A stretch of DNA of 46,317 bases from Streptomyces bambusae (lineage in GTDB: Bacteria; Actinomycetota; Actinomycetes; Streptomycetales; Streptomycetaceae), in assembly GCF_019400985.1 (NCBI RefSeq), contig NZ_WTFF01000017.1:1-46317 (forward strand), in the 5' to 3' direction. Both the position numbers and the translations under genes were made by a program. Below the pieces are notes generated by a model. That model was not told the DNA's origin. It searched no databases and saw only the letters and a list, made by a program, of their open reading frames with translations. Shown here piece after piece: positions 31,971 through 44,297 of this stretch (positions are counted from its first letter, which is position 1; the number at the start of each line of letters is the position of its first letter).

Positions 31971-32642
31971 ATGACGACCAGCGAGAAGGTCCACCAGCTG
32001 CCGCAGACCAACCAGTTGCGCGCGCTGCACACGATCATCCGGGACCGTGACGTCCCGCGCGCGGACTTCGTGCACTACGCGCGCCGCGTCATCCGGCTCC
32101 TCCTGGAGTCCGCCCTGGACCTGCTGCCCTTCGACAAGCAGGACGTCACCACCCCGGTCGGCGAGACCTACCCCGGGCTGCGGTTCACCGGCAAGCTGTG
32201 CGCCGTACCCGTGATCCGGGCCGGCGACTCCATGGTGGAGGAGCTGCGCCTGCTCATACCGGGCATCCGGGTCGGCAAGATCCTCATCCAGCGCGACAAG
32301 ACCACCAAGCTGCCCCACCTGCAGTACTGGAACCTCCCCGACGACATCGCCGACCGCCACGTCCTGCTGCTGGAGCCGATGCTCGCCACCGGCGGCAGCG
32401 CCAACGCCGCGATCGAGGTGCTGCTCGGCGCGGGGGTCAGGGAGGAGCGGATCGTGCTCGTCAACTTCCTCTCCGCGCCGGAAGGGATCGACGCCGTCCG
32501 CCGCGCACACCCCGAGGTCACGCTGATCACGTCCTCCATCGAGGAGCGGCTGAACCCGAACGCGTTCATGATCCCCGGCATCGGGGACTTCGGGGACCGG
32601 TTCTTCGGCACCACCGACTCGGCCCTGGCCGCCCGGCGGTGA
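31971..32642 (+). CDS. Uracil phosphoribosyltransferase (MinD-like, probable self-protection)
   Basis: A 223-residue type I phosphoribosyltransferase that makes UMP from uracil and PRPP. The PRPP motif is LLLEPMLATGGSA and the uracil-binding end is PGIGDFGDRFFGT. The latter reads like the FUR1/eukaryote-type UPRT (FGDRFFGT) rather than the usual bacterial housekeeping form (AGDRIFGT), so it is probably a paralogue acquired for the cluster. In the minimycin cluster the UPRT MinD helps self-resistance by raising the UMP pool. Its stop overlaps the GTG of the exporter gene (GTGA). This is the first gene of a co-directional operon that continues to at least the HAD phosphatase. Confidence 0.9.
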   Translation: MTTSEKVHQLPQTNQLRALHTIIRDRDVPRADFVHYARRVIRLLLESALDLLPFDKQDVTTPVGETYPGLRFTGKLCAVPVIRAGDSMVEELRLLIPGIRVGKILIQRDKTTKLPHLQYWNLPDDIADRHVLLLEPMLATGGSANAAIEVLLGAGVREERIVLVNFLSAPEGIDAVRRAHPEVTLITSSIEERLNPNAFMIPGIGDFGDRFFGTTDSALAARR

Positions 32643-33615
32643 GCGGGGTGAGCGGGCACCGGCTCGCGGCGGATTCGCTCGTCACCGCGCTCGCGCCCGC
32701 CGTGTGGGGCTCGACGTACCTGGTCACCACCGAGTTCCTGCCCCCGGACCGGCCGCTGCTGGCCGCCACCGCCCGGGCGCTGCCCGCCGGGCTGATCCTG
32801 GTGGCGCTCGGCCGGGCACTGCCCCGCGGCACGTGGTGGTGGCGGGCGCTGGCCCTCGGGGTGCTCAACATCGGTGCGTTCTTCTACTTCCTGTTCCTCG
32901 CCGCCTACAACCTGCCCGGCGGGGTCGCGGCGCTGGTCGGCTCGGTGCAGCCGATGTTCGTGCTGGTGCTGTCCGTGCTGCTGCTGAAGGACCGGATCAG
33001 AGCGGTCCACGTGGCGGCGTGCGCGCTCGGCGCGGCCGGGGTCGGCCTGCTGGTGCTCCAGCCGAACGCCGGCCTCAACGCCCTGGGCGTCGCCGGCGGC
33101 CTGCTCGCCGCCGCCAGCATGGCCTCCGGCATCGTGCTCACCAAGCGGTGGGGCCGCCCCGAGGGCGTCGGGCTGCTCACCTTCACCGGCTGGCAACTGG
33201 CCGTCGGCGGACTGGTCCTGACGCCGGTCACCCTGCTCGGCGAGGGCCTGCCGGACGCCGTCACCGGCCGGAACCTCGCCGGGTTCGTGTACCTGGGCGG
33301 GGTTGGCGCGCTGCTCGCGTACGCCGTGTGGTTCCGCGGCGTGGAACGGCTGCCCGCGCTCGCCGTGTCGTTCCTCGGGTTCATCTCGCCGCTCGCGGCC
33401 ACCGCGCTCGGCTACCTCGTCCTGGACCAGACCCTCACCCCTCTCCAGATCGTCGGCGCGGCCGCGGTCCTGGCCGCCGTCTTCGTGGCCCAGCCGCGCC
33501 CGCCGCGCCCGCCGCGCCGTCCGCCCACCTCGTCCACCGACGCTTCCGCCGCCACGGACACCGACGCTTCCGCCTCCGCCGCCTCCACCGCCCCGGAAAG
33601 AGCCGAGTCGAGACC

Positions 33616-33619
<4 letters not shown>
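32639..33619 (+). CDS. EamA/DMT family transporter (candidate exporter)
   Basis: 326 residues with ten TM helices in two EamA repeats; the DMT-type opening is APAVWGSTYLVTTEFLPPDRPLLAATARALPAG. The C-terminal tail (from about 285) is Pro/Arg then Ser/Thr/Ala-rich and probably cytosolic and disordered. DMT proteins export small polar molecules. In the minimycin cluster the transporter MinT is part of self-resistance; position here fits the same job, though MinT homology was not checked. The GTG at 32639 overlaps the UPRT stop, and another GTG lies three codons later. The stop overlaps the NRPS ATG. Confidence 0.9.
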
Positions 33620-37710
<4,091 letters not shown>

Positions 37711-37712
37711 AC

Positions 37713-37768
37713 TGCCGAACGGCCGAACTGCCGAACCGCCGAACCGCCGAACCGCCGAACCGCCGAAG
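37713..37768. repeat. 8-bp direct repeats between NRPS and tautomerase genes
   Basis: The intergenic sequence is built from repeated CCGAACCG/CTGCCGAA units, at least six in a row. It separates the NRPS stop from the tautomerase ribosome binding site. It may act as a spacer or set expression; nothing else is visible. Confidence 0.75.
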
Positions 37769-37778
37769 GGATCCAGCC

Positions 37779-38015
37779 ATGCCGCACGTCCACGTCCAGC
37801 ACTACCCGAAGGACAACCTGACCGCCGAGCGCCTCAAGGCCTTCGACGACGCCGTCACCGCCGCCGTCACCGAGACCTTCGGCGTCACCGAGGACAAGGT
37901 CTCCATCGCCCTGGAGACCGTGGCCCCGGAGGACTGGCACGAGCAGGTCGTCACCGCGTTCGCCGCCCGCCGGGAGCTGCTCATCAAGGCCCCGGGCTAC
38001 TGGAAAGAGGCGTGA
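37779..38015 (+). CDS. PptA/4-oxalocrotonate tautomerase-like protein
   Basis: 78 residues of the tautomerase superfamily. After Met removal the N-terminal Pro (MPHVHVQ) is the catalytic base. The sequence parallels E. coli PptA/YdcE: the MPH start, [17 protein letters not shown] in the middle and LLIKAPGYW at the end. It probably catalyses keto-enol tautomerisation of a small dicarbonyl or pyridone-type molecule, here perhaps an intermediate made from the NRPS product; that link is inference. AAGGGATCC lies before the ATG at 37779. Its stop overlaps the GTG of the PsuG-like gene. Confidence 0.88.
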   Translation: MPHVHVQHYPKDNLTAERLKAFDDAVTAAVTETFGVTEDKVSIALETVAPEDWHEQVVTAFAARRELLIKAPGYWKEA

Positions 38016-38959
38016 GCCCGGCGATGAGCTCCGTATCCGTACCGATCACGTACACCGAGGAGGTCCGTGAGGCCCTCCACGAGGGCCGGGCCGTGGTGGC
38101 CCTGGAGTCCAACGTGATCACGCACGGCCTGCCCTACCCGGACAACGCGGCCACGGCCCGCAAGGTCGAGGACGCCGTCCGGGCGGGCGGGGCCGTGCCC
38201 GCCACCATCTGCATCGACGGCGGGGCGATCCGCGTCGGCATGACCGAGGCCGACGTCGAACGCTTCGCCTCGCTGCCTGGCATCCCCAAGGTCTCCAGCC
38301 GGGACATGCCGGTGGTCCTCGCCCGCGGCGGCCCCGGAGCGACCACCGTGGCCTCCTCGGTCGTGGCGGCGGAACTGGCCGGAATCCGCTGGTTCTCCTC
38401 CGCCGGCATCGGCGGCGTGCACCGCGGCGCGCAGGAGACGTTCGACGTGTCCTCCGACCTCATCCAGTTCACCCGCTCCCGGCTCGCGGTGGTCTGCGCC
38501 GGCGCGAAGATGATCCTGGACCTGGGGCTGACGCTGGAGTACCTGGAGACGCACTGCGTGCCCGTCGTCGCCTACCGCTCGGACGACTTCCCCGCCTTCT
38601 ACTGCCGTACGAGCGGCCACCGCGCCCCGCACCGCATCGACGACGAGACCGCCCTCGCCCGCGCCGTCGAGGCGCACCGGGCGCTGGGCAGCCCGACCTC
38701 CTTCCTGATCACCACCCCGGTGCGGGAGGAGGACGCCGTAGACTCCGCCGAGGTCGACGCCGCGATCCGCGAGGCGGTGACGGCTGCGGCCCGGGACGGG
38801 GTGTCCGGCCAGGGCCTGACCAAGTACCTGATGCGCGCGGTCGACGCGGCCACCGACGGACGCTCGGCGAAGGCCAACATGGCGGTCCTGGCCACCTGCG
38901 CCGAGGCCGCGGGCCGGCTGGCCGCGGCGCACAGCACGATCGGGGGAGCAGCGGCATGA
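38012..38959 (+). CDS. PsuG/IndA-type pseudouridine-5'-phosphate glycosidase (MinB-like)
   Basis: 315 residues. PsuG family enzymes reversibly join a base to ribose-5-phosphate through a C-C bond. Family blocks: [16 protein letters not shown] (catalytic Glu), [70 protein letters not shown] and [15 protein letters not shown]. In indigoidine clusters it is IndA; in minimycin biosynthesis the homologue makes the C-nucleoside. The GTG at 38012 overlaps the tautomerase stop; ATG 38024 is a close alternative. Its ATGA overlap with the HAD gene shows coupling. Confidence 0.92.
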   Translation: MSPAMSSVSVPITYTEEVREALHEGRAVVALESNVITHGLPYPDNAATARKVEDAVRAGGAVPATICIDGGAIRVGMTEADVERFASLPGIPKVSSRDMPVVLARGGPGATTVASSVVAAELAGIRWFSSAGIGGVHRGAQETFDVSSDLIQFTRSRLAVVCAGAKMILDLGLTLEYLETHCVPVVAYRSDDFPAFYCRTSGHRAPHRIDDETALARAVEAHRALGSPTSFLITTPVREEDAVDSAEVDAAIREAVTAAARDGVSGQGLTKYLMRAVDAATDGRSAKANMAVLATCAEAAGRLAAAHSTIGGAAA

Positions 38960-39849
38960 CCACGATGGACCCGACCACGGGACGGGCGGCGGCGGGACGT
39001 GCGCCGGGGGGACGGGCGGCGGCGGCCTCCGGTCGCTCTGCCGAGGGGGCCGGACTCGGCTCCGAGCTCACCGAGTTCGCGCCAGATCTCGCCGATTCGG
39101 ACTTCGACCTCGCCGTGTTCGACCTCGACGGCACCCTCGTCGACACCCCGCGCGGCATCGTCGAGACCTTCCTCGCCGCGTACGGGGCGATGGGCGAGCC
39201 CGGCCCCGCCCCGGACCCCGCCGCCGTCCGCGCCACGATCGGCCTGCCCCTGGAACGCGCGTGGGCCACGCTGCTCGGCGTACCCGAGACCGACCCGCGC
39301 GTGGCCGAAGGCGTACGGCAGTACCTCAAGCTGTTCCGGGAACTCGTCCTGCCCCGTGCCCGCGAACTCCTCTTCCCCGGCGTACCGGAGGGCCTCGCCG
39401 CGCTGCGCGCCCGGGGCGTCACCCTCGCCGTCGCGACCAGCAAGTTCTACGCCAGTGCCGACGCCCTGCTGACCGCCGCCGGCCTGCGGGAGCTGTTCGC
39501 CGTCGTGGTCGGCGCCGACCAGGTCGCCCACCCCAAGCCGCACCCCGAGTCCGGCCTGCTCGTCCTCGAACGGCTCGGCACCCCGGCCGACCGCGCCGTG
39601 ATGGTCGGGGACACCACCCACGACCTGCTGATGGCACGGGCGGCGGGCATGCGGTCGATCGCCGTGACGTACGGCATCCACTCCCGGGCCGAACTCGCCG
39701 GCGCGGAACCCACGTGGGTGGCCGACACGTTCGACGAGGTGATCGAGGCGGTCACCGGGGTCGCCTCGGCCGCGGTGAACACGGTGGACGCGGCGACCGC
39801 GGCGGCCGTGGTGAACGCGGCGAACGCGGCGACCGCGGCGGCACGGTGA
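38956..39849 (+). CDS. HAD phosphatase, IndB-type (MinC N-domain-like)
   Basis: 297 residues. HAD motif I is DLDGTLVDT (in [13 protein letters not shown]), motif II in [16 protein letters not shown], motif III/IV in [12 protein letters not shown] and [18 protein letters not shown] 40-residue Gly/Ala-rich N-terminal extension and an Ala/Val/Asn repeat tail are unusual. IndB homologues dephosphorylate pseudouridine-5'-phosphate or related C-nucleotides; in the minimycin pathway the N-domain of MinC has this role and helps detoxify. No DUF4243 domain, present in MinC, is found here. The ATG at 38956 overlaps the PsuG-like stop. Confidence 0.9.
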   Translation: MTTMDPTTGRAAAGRAPGGRAAAASGRSAEGAGLGSELTEFAPDLADSDFDLAVFDLDGTLVDTPRGIVETFLAAYGAMGEPGPAPDPAAVRATIGLPLERAWATLLGVPETDPRVAEGVRQYLKLFRELVLPRARELLFPGVPEGLAALRARGVTLAVATSKFYASADALLTAAGLRELFAVVVGADQVAHPKPHPESGLLVLERLGTPADRAVMVGDTTHDLLMARAAGMRSIAVTYGIHSRAELAGAEPTWVADTFDEVIEAVTGVASAAVNTVDAATAAAVVNAANAATAAAR

Positions 39850-39869
39850 AAGGGCAGGACGAACCGACC

Positions 39870-40862
39870 ATGACGGACACCACGCGCATACGGCTGCGCC
39901 CAGCCGGCCCGGAGGACCTGGACGCCCTCTGGGCGATGTCCACGGACCCCGAGTCCGCCCACATGGCGGCGTTCCCGCCCGTACCCGGCCCCGCCGACCG
40001 GGCCGACTTCGACGACCGGTGGAAGGGCAGGTTCGCCGACCCGGACGTCGAGGTCCACAGCGTGCTTGCCGACGACGAGGTCGTGGGCAACATCGTGGTG
40101 TTCGGCCCGCCGCAGGAGCGCCTGATCGGCTACACCATCGCCCGCGCCCACTGGGGCCGGGGCATCGCCAGCGCCGCCGTGCGGCAGCTGCTGGAGCAGG
40201 TCACGCACCGGCCGCTGTACGCCTGGGCGGCCACGGACAACGCGGGCTCGCTGCGCGTCCTGGCCAAGTGCGGGTTCGTGGTGACGGGCCGGGAGACCAA
40301 CTGGGCGCACGCACGCGGCGCCGACACGGAGGAATTCATGCTGAGTCTCGGAGAGGTCCGCCTGACCCCGTGGTCGGAGGCCGACTTCCCGCTGCTGGAG
40401 CGGGCCAACACCCCGGAGATGACCGAGTACCTGGGCGGCCCGGAGCACGCCGACCGGCTGGCGGACCGCCAGCGCCGCTACGTCGCCCTGAGCGAGGGCC
40501 CGGCGTCGAAGGGCCGGATGTTCCGGGTGTCGCTGACCGCCACCGGCGAGGACGTCGGCTCGGTCGGCTTCTGGGAGCGCGACTGGCGCGACGAGGAGGT
40601 CTACGAGACCGGCTGGGCCGTCTTCCCGGAGTTCCAGGGCCGGGGCCTGGCGGTGGCGGCGCTCGCCGAACTCGCCGCGTTCGTGGCGGAGCACGGCACC
40701 CGCCCGGTCCTGCACGCCTTCCCGGGGACCGACCACCCGGCGTCGAACGCGGTCTGCCGCCGCGCAGGCTTCACCCTGCTCGGGGAGACCCAGTTCGAGT
40801 ACCCGCCGGGCATCTTCCACACGAGCAACGACTGGCAGCTGCGGGTGGACGAGGACAAGTAG
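39870..40862 (+). CDS. Tandem double-GNAT acetyltransferase
   Basis: 330 residues with two GNAT domains fused head to tail. Domain 1 (about 1-155): IARAHWGRGIASAAVRQLLEQV (motif A, RGIASA) and NAGSLRVLAKCGFVVTGRE. Domain 2 (about 157-330): GWAVFPEFQGRGLAVAALAELAAFV (motif A, QGRGLA) and NAVCRRAGFTLLGETQ. Both pockets look intact. The acceptor is unknown: a cluster product or an unrelated protein or metabolite. Domain 1 resembles a ribosomal-protein-type (RimJ/RimL-like) GNAT. It begins 21 bases after the HAD stop, with weak RBS support; a GTG at 39846 overlaps that stop and is a longer alternative. It is the last gene of the co-directional run. Confidence 0.82.
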   Translation: MTDTTRIRLRPAGPEDLDALWAMSTDPESAHMAAFPPVPGPADRADFDDRWKGRFADPDVEVHSVLADDEVVGNIVVFGPPQERLIGYTIARAHWGRGIASAAVRQLLEQVTHRPLYAWAATDNAGSLRVLAKCGFVVTGRETNWAHARGADTEEFMLSLGEVRLTPWSEADFPLLERANTPEMTEYLGGPEHADRLADRQRRYVALSEGPASKGRMFRVSLTATGEDVGSVGFWERDWRDEEVYETGWAVFPEFQGRGLAVAALAELAAFVAEHGTRPVLHAFPGTDHPASNAVCRRAGFTLLGETQFEYPPGIFHTSNDWQLRVDEDK

Positions 40863-41008
40863 TTCCGCCTGCTCGCCCGGCTCGCCCACCTCTTCTCCAA
40901 CAGCGTGTCGAACAGCGGTAATTCATTCAAGATCACTAATATCTCGCCGTGTGTTCCGGCCCCGGCCCACGATGACCGTGATGTCCCGGAACCGACGGAA
41001 GGAAATCT

Positions 41009-41377
41009 GTGTTCAAGAGCATCACCCCGCGCCGCGGCGCGGCCACCGCTGTCGCCCTCGCCGGTGCGGTCCTGCTGTTCGGTGCGGGCCCTGCCGCTGC
41101 CGGCAGCAACGGTCAGCAGATCGGCTTCAAGGACAACTCCTACGCGGCCAACTCGATCCAGATCGAGGGGTACAACCAGAACGGGCAGCACACCAGTCAG
41201 TGCTTCCGTGTGTCGCCCGGCTCCTCGACCCAGATCCACGGCTGGTGGTGGAAGTGGACCGTCCGGGTCAAGTCCTTCAACAACAGCGGCTGCACGGGCA
41301 CCAGCTTCCGCTGGGCCCAGGACAAGTACATCAACCCGCAGCAGTCCGGCGACTGGGTCTGGTACACCGGCTACTAG
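41009..41377 (+). CDS. Small secreted protein with signal peptide
   Basis: 122 residues. A basic N-terminus (MFKSITPRRG), Ala-rich hydrophobic core and cut near the GPAAAG sequence (about residue 32) mark a Sec signal peptide. The mature part (about 90 residues) has two Cys (SQCFRV and SGCTGTS) that could form a disulfide and several Trp (HGWWWKW, DWVWYTGY) that suggest an extracellular, perhaps ligand-binding, domain. Family unknown. The GTG at 41009 has AAGGAAAT just before it. It is followed by a clean hairpin and precedes the HTH pair convergently. Confidence 0.75.
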   Translation: MFKSITPRRGAATAVALAGAVLLFGAGPAAAGSNGQQIGFKDNSYAANSIQIEGYNQNGQHTSQCFRVSPGSSTQIHGWWWKWTVRVKSFNNSGCTGTSFRWAQDKYINPQQSGDWVWYTGY

Positions 41378-41398
41378 GATCCGGCTGAACGCTGCTGA

Positions 41399-41430
41399 CA
41401 GACCGCCGCTCCGCAGGGGGCGGCGGTCTG
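41399..41430. terminator. Terminator hairpin after the small secreted protein gene
   Basis: An 11-bp perfect stem (41399-41409 with 41420-41430) and a 10-nt loop, 22 bases after the stop at 41377. It can also serve the convergent HTH gene ending at 41490. Confidence 0.8.
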
Positions 41431-41489
41431 CTGCGCTCATGGCGCCCTGGCCTTCCCGCCCCCGGTGGGGCGGGCGGCGGGCGTCGGGG

Positions 41490-42566
41490 TCAGCCGAAGC
41501 AGACCCGGTCGTCCTCGGCCGCGCCGCCGGGGATCAGGCAGAACCGGGCGCCGGCGGGCCCCTTCTCCGCCGCCGCCATCGGGGTCGCCACGTACTGGCC
41601 GAGGTCCCTGTCCGTGACCTGGAGGGCCTGGGCCAGCGGGCGGCCCGGTACGGACAGTTCGACGCGGTCCCCCGCCTTGAGGCCCGACGCCCGCACCCAC
41701 ACCGCCTGGCACAGCTCCCCGTGGCGCAACTCCAGTTGCCGCCCGTCCGCGGCCGAACCGGTCAGCACCGTGGCCACCATCCCCGCGCCCCCGCAGCCCA
41801 TGCGCAACGGGTCCTTCCCCTCGCAGGCCGCCGCCGCACACCCCGGATTGCGCACGGGCCGCTCCGACCCCGGCGCCGCGGAGGCCGCCTCCGGCCGTGC
41901 CGGCTCCCGGAGCTGGGGCAGCAGCAGGAACGCCAGGCCGGCGGCGGTCGCCGTAGCGAGCACCACGGCACCCACGGCCCAGCCGGCCCTGGTCCCGGCC
42001 CTGGTCCCGGCCCTGGTCCCGGCCCTGGTCCCGGTTCCGGCCCCGGCCCCGGCTCCGGTCAGCTGCCGCCGGCCGGGAGCTGCCCCTGCGGCACCGGTCA
42101 CGGACGGATCCGCGCCGGCCGACCCGCGACCGTCGCCGCCCGCCACGCCGTAGGCAGCGGCCGCCCCGCCGTCGTAGGGTGCCGCCCCGCCGTCGTAGGG
42201 TGCCGCCCCGCCGTCGTAGGGTGCCGCCCCGCCGTCGGCCGGGGCAGCCCCGTGCTCCGTACCGCCTTGGGTACGACCCGTCGAACCGTGATCGTCCGCT
42301 GCCCGCGCCGGCTGCCGGGCCCGGCCGCTCCACGCGGCGTCGGCGAGCTCCCACAACGCCAGCAGCCGGGCGGGCTGCTCCCCCGCGACGGCGCAGAGCG
42401 CCTCGACCGCCTGCCGGGGCGGGGGCTGCTTGCCGTTGAGGTACCGCTCCCAGGAGGACTTGCTGTACGGGGTGCGCCGGGCGAGGGCCGCGAGGCTCAG
42501 CCCCGTCCGCTCCCGCAGCCGCCTCAGCTCCGCCGCGAGCTGCCCGCACTCGGCGGCGGCGCTCAC
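41490..42566 (-). CDS. Membrane-anchored HTH protein with DUF2690 domain
   Basis: 358 residues. N-terminal XRE HTH (about 5-70: ELRRLRERTGLSLAALARRTPYSKSSWERYLNGKQPPPRQAVEALC). A long disordered linker carries two in-frame DNA repeats (PYDGGAA units and GTRA units). One TM segment follows (about 200-217, AVGAVVLATATAAGLAFLLL). The C-terminal extracytoplasmic domain (about 232-358) has Cys-rich DUF2690 character (NPGCAAAACEGKDPLRMGCGG... ELCQAVWVRAS). The layout suggests a cytoplasmic DNA-binding head joined to an external sensor. The GTG at 42566 overlaps the stop of the paralogue upstream (GTGA). Confidence 0.85.
   Translation of the reverse strand: MSAAAECGQLAAELRRLRERTGLSLAALARRTPYSKSSWERYLNGKQPPPRQAVEALCAVAGEQPARLLALWELADAAWSGRARQPARAADDHGSTGRTQGGTEHGAAPADGGAAPYDGGAAPYDGGAAPYDGGAAAAYGVAGGDGRGSAGADPSVTGAAGAAPGRRQLTGAGAGAGTGTRAGTRAGTRAGTRAGWAVGAVVLATATAAGLAFLLLPQLREPARPEAASAAPGSERPVRNPGCAAAACEGKDPLRMGCGGAGMVATVLTGSAADGRQLELRHGELCQAVWVRASGLKAGDRVELSVPGRPLAQALQVTDRDLGQYVATPMAAAEKGPAGARFCLIPGGAAEDDRVCFG
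41983..42030. repeat. 12-bp tandem repeat, four copies
   Basis: CCGGCCCTGGTC units at 41983, 41995, 42007 and 42019, in frame, encode GTRA repeats immediately before the TM helix of the DUF2690 protein. Confidence 0.85.
42160..42236. repeat. 21-bp tandem repeat, three full and one partial copy
   Basis: Units of 21 bases start at 42160, 42181, 42202 and 42223 (last partial), in frame, encoding the seven-residue APYDGGA repeat in the linker of the DUF2690 protein. Near-identity suggests recent expansion. Confidence 0.88.
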
Positions 42567-43741
42567 CCGCGCAGCTCCCCCCAGGTCTTCGGCCCGACGA
42601 TCCCGTCCGCCACCAGTCCGCGCACCTGCTGGAAGCGTGTCACGGCCTCCTTCGTGGTCGGGCCGTACAGCCCGTCGGTGGCGCCCGGTTCGAACCCGTG
42701 CTGACGCAGCAGGCACTGCACCTCGACGACGTCGAAGCCGGTGCTGTTGGTGTCGAGCAGGATCTCGCGGCTGGTGCTGTGTCCCGCGCGCAGGTCGCCG
42801 CCGTGGCGCCGGACGTCGCAGGAGTACGCGACGCCCCGGCGGTAGCCGGTCTTGCCGGTACCGGCGGCCGCCTCACCGCTGCCGGCCGCCGTACCGCCGC
42901 CCGCGTCGCGGCCCGCCCACGCACCGCCGGCCAGCAGCCCCGCGACGAAGGCCAGGACCACGACGGCGAGGCCAGCGACGACACACCGCCGCAGGGAGAC
43001 CGTCACGGTCCGAGCGGCCCGCGACGAGGTCCCGGCGGGGCCGGCAGCCTCAGCGGGCCCGGCGGACCCGGCGTCCTCGGTCGCCCCGGCGACGCCGGCG
43101 ACGCCGGGGGCACGGTCCCGGCCGGGGGCGCCGTCCCGGCCGGGGGCGTCCGGTCCGGAGGCTCCGTCCCGCTCCCGCCCGCGAACACGCCCACCGTCCC
43201 GTCCGGGGGCTTCCTCCCGGTCAGGCCCCGGGTCCGAGTCGCGGTCCGGCTCCCGGTCAGGGCTGCCCTCCAGGGCGGCGCCGCCGTCCAGGGCAGGGCC
43301 CCCGGCCCCGTCCTCCCGCCCGACGGCACCCACAGCGCGCCCGGCTGCTCCCTCTCGCGCCGAGGCGTCCTCCCCGCCAGGAGCGCCCCCGCTCAGCACC
43401 TGCTGCGCGTGCTGCACCTGCTGTGCCGGCTGTGCCTGTTGCGCTGCTTGTTGCGCTGCCCGCTGCACCGCGCCGGCCTGCCGGGCCCGCTCCGTCACCT
43501 CGTGCAGCACCGTCAGGCGCGTCGGGTCCACCCCGCACACCCCGGCCAGTTCCTCGACGGCCTCACGGGGCACGGGCTGCTTCCCGTTGAGATACCGCTC
43601 CCACGACGAGCGGCTGTACCCGGTCTTGCCCGCGAGCGCAGCCAGGCTCAGGCCGCTGTGGTCCTTCAACCGCCGCAACTCCGCGACGAGCCGCCGCTCT
43701 CGGGCGTCGAGCGCGGCAGGCAGTTCCTTCCAACGCGCCAC
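42563..43741 (-). CDS. Membrane-anchored HTH protein with C-terminal peptidoglycan-binding domain
   Basis: 392 residues. N-terminal HTH (about 18-85: AELRRLKDHSGLSLAALAGKTGYSRSSWERYLNGKQPVPREAVEEL), clearly a paralogue of the neighbour's HTH. A long Gln/Ala then Asp/Arg/Gly-rich linker follows, a TM helix (about 275-295, CVVAGLAVVVLAFVAGLLAG), and a C-terminal PG_binding_1-type domain (EVQCLLRQHGFEPGATDGLYGPTTKEAVTRFQQVRGLVADGIVGPKTWGEL). The domain order suggests signalling between wall and DNA. I chose GTG 43741, where GGGGGGA lies about 9 nt upstream; the open frame further upstream is not HTH-like. Confidence 0.87.
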   Translation of the reverse strand: MARWKELPAALDARERRLVAELRRLKDHSGLSLAALAGKTGYSRSSWERYLNGKQPVPREAVEELAGVCGVDPTRLTVLHEVTERARQAGAVQRAAQQAAQQAQPAQQVQHAQQVLSGGAPGGEDASAREGAAGRAVGAVGREDGAGGPALDGGAALEGSPDREPDRDSDPGPDREEAPGRDGGRVRGRERDGASGPDAPGRDGAPGRDRAPGVAGVAGATEDAGSAGPAEAAGPAGTSSRAARTVTVSLRRCVVAGLAVVVLAFVAGLLAGGAWAGRDAGGGTAAGSGEAAAGTGKTGYRRGVAYSCDVRRHGGDLRAGHSTSREILLDTNSTGFDVVEVQCLLRQHGFEPGATDGLYGPTTKEAVTRFQQVRGLVADGIVGPKTWGELRG

Positions 43742-44297
43742 TAGCCTGTCCCCCCATGTCCTGTCCCCAGGATCGGGGCTCCCGGCGCCGGCCTTCCAGT
43801 CATGGCAGCGGGTTGGCGCGATACCGGCTCGCGGCCGGTCGCCGTCGTCGTCCCACGAGCGCATCCCGCGCCGGGACATCCCAGCAGGTCAGCGCGTGGG
43901 ACGTCCCACGCTGACCCCGTTCGCCAACGGCACTGGACCGGGCGCAGGTTGGCGCAGGAGAGTCGCTACGTCAGCCGGGCCCGGCACGGCGTACGGGGAA
44001 CAGCGCCGCGCCGGTCCCGGCACCACGGGGGACGACAGTGCCCCGGCCTCTCTACCAGGAGGCCGGGCCACTGCCCGCGGCCGGCGGGTCGAGGCCCAGA
44101 ACTCCGCAGGCCCCGAACCCCGCAGACCCAGCACCCCACAGCCCCAGCACCCCACTGCCCGTCCCGCACGGACCGTCCACCCGGTGCTCCACCACGGGCC
44201 TGGCCCCGCTCGTCCCCACCAGCGGCCCCCATCCGCAGCTGCCACCCACACTCCCGCCCGCACACCCCGCCCACGTGCCCGCCCGCGGCGGCCCCGC
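43742..44297. other. Intergenic region with operator-like palindromes
   Basis: About 556 bases with no convincing gene. It holds a 16-bp perfect palindrome at 43895-43910, a related GGGACATCCC element just before it, a 9-bp hairpin (44042-44050 with 44059-44067) and a C-rich stretch at about 44100-44170. Most of it is upstream of the two HTH genes and probably carries their control region. Confidence 0.55.
43888..43915. promoter_or_regulatory. Operator-like palindrome upstream of the HTH gene pair
   Basis: CGTGGGACGTCCCACG (43895-43910) is a perfect 16-bp palindrome flanked by GTCAG and CTGAC, which extend the symmetry with a 2-base offset. It lies about 150 bases before the GTG at 43741. 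It is a plausible binding site for an HTH regulator encoded next door; that is inference. Confidence 0.55.

Noticed and set aside
39870..40862. A frameshift splitting or joining two GNAT genes
   Set aside because: Both GNAT motifs lie in one continuous frame with an uninterrupted junction, so it is a genuine fusion, not an artefact.
41490..43741. The two HTH proteins as prophage repressors
   Set aside because: Each has a TM helix and an extracytoplasmic domain, and there is no other phage gene nearby.
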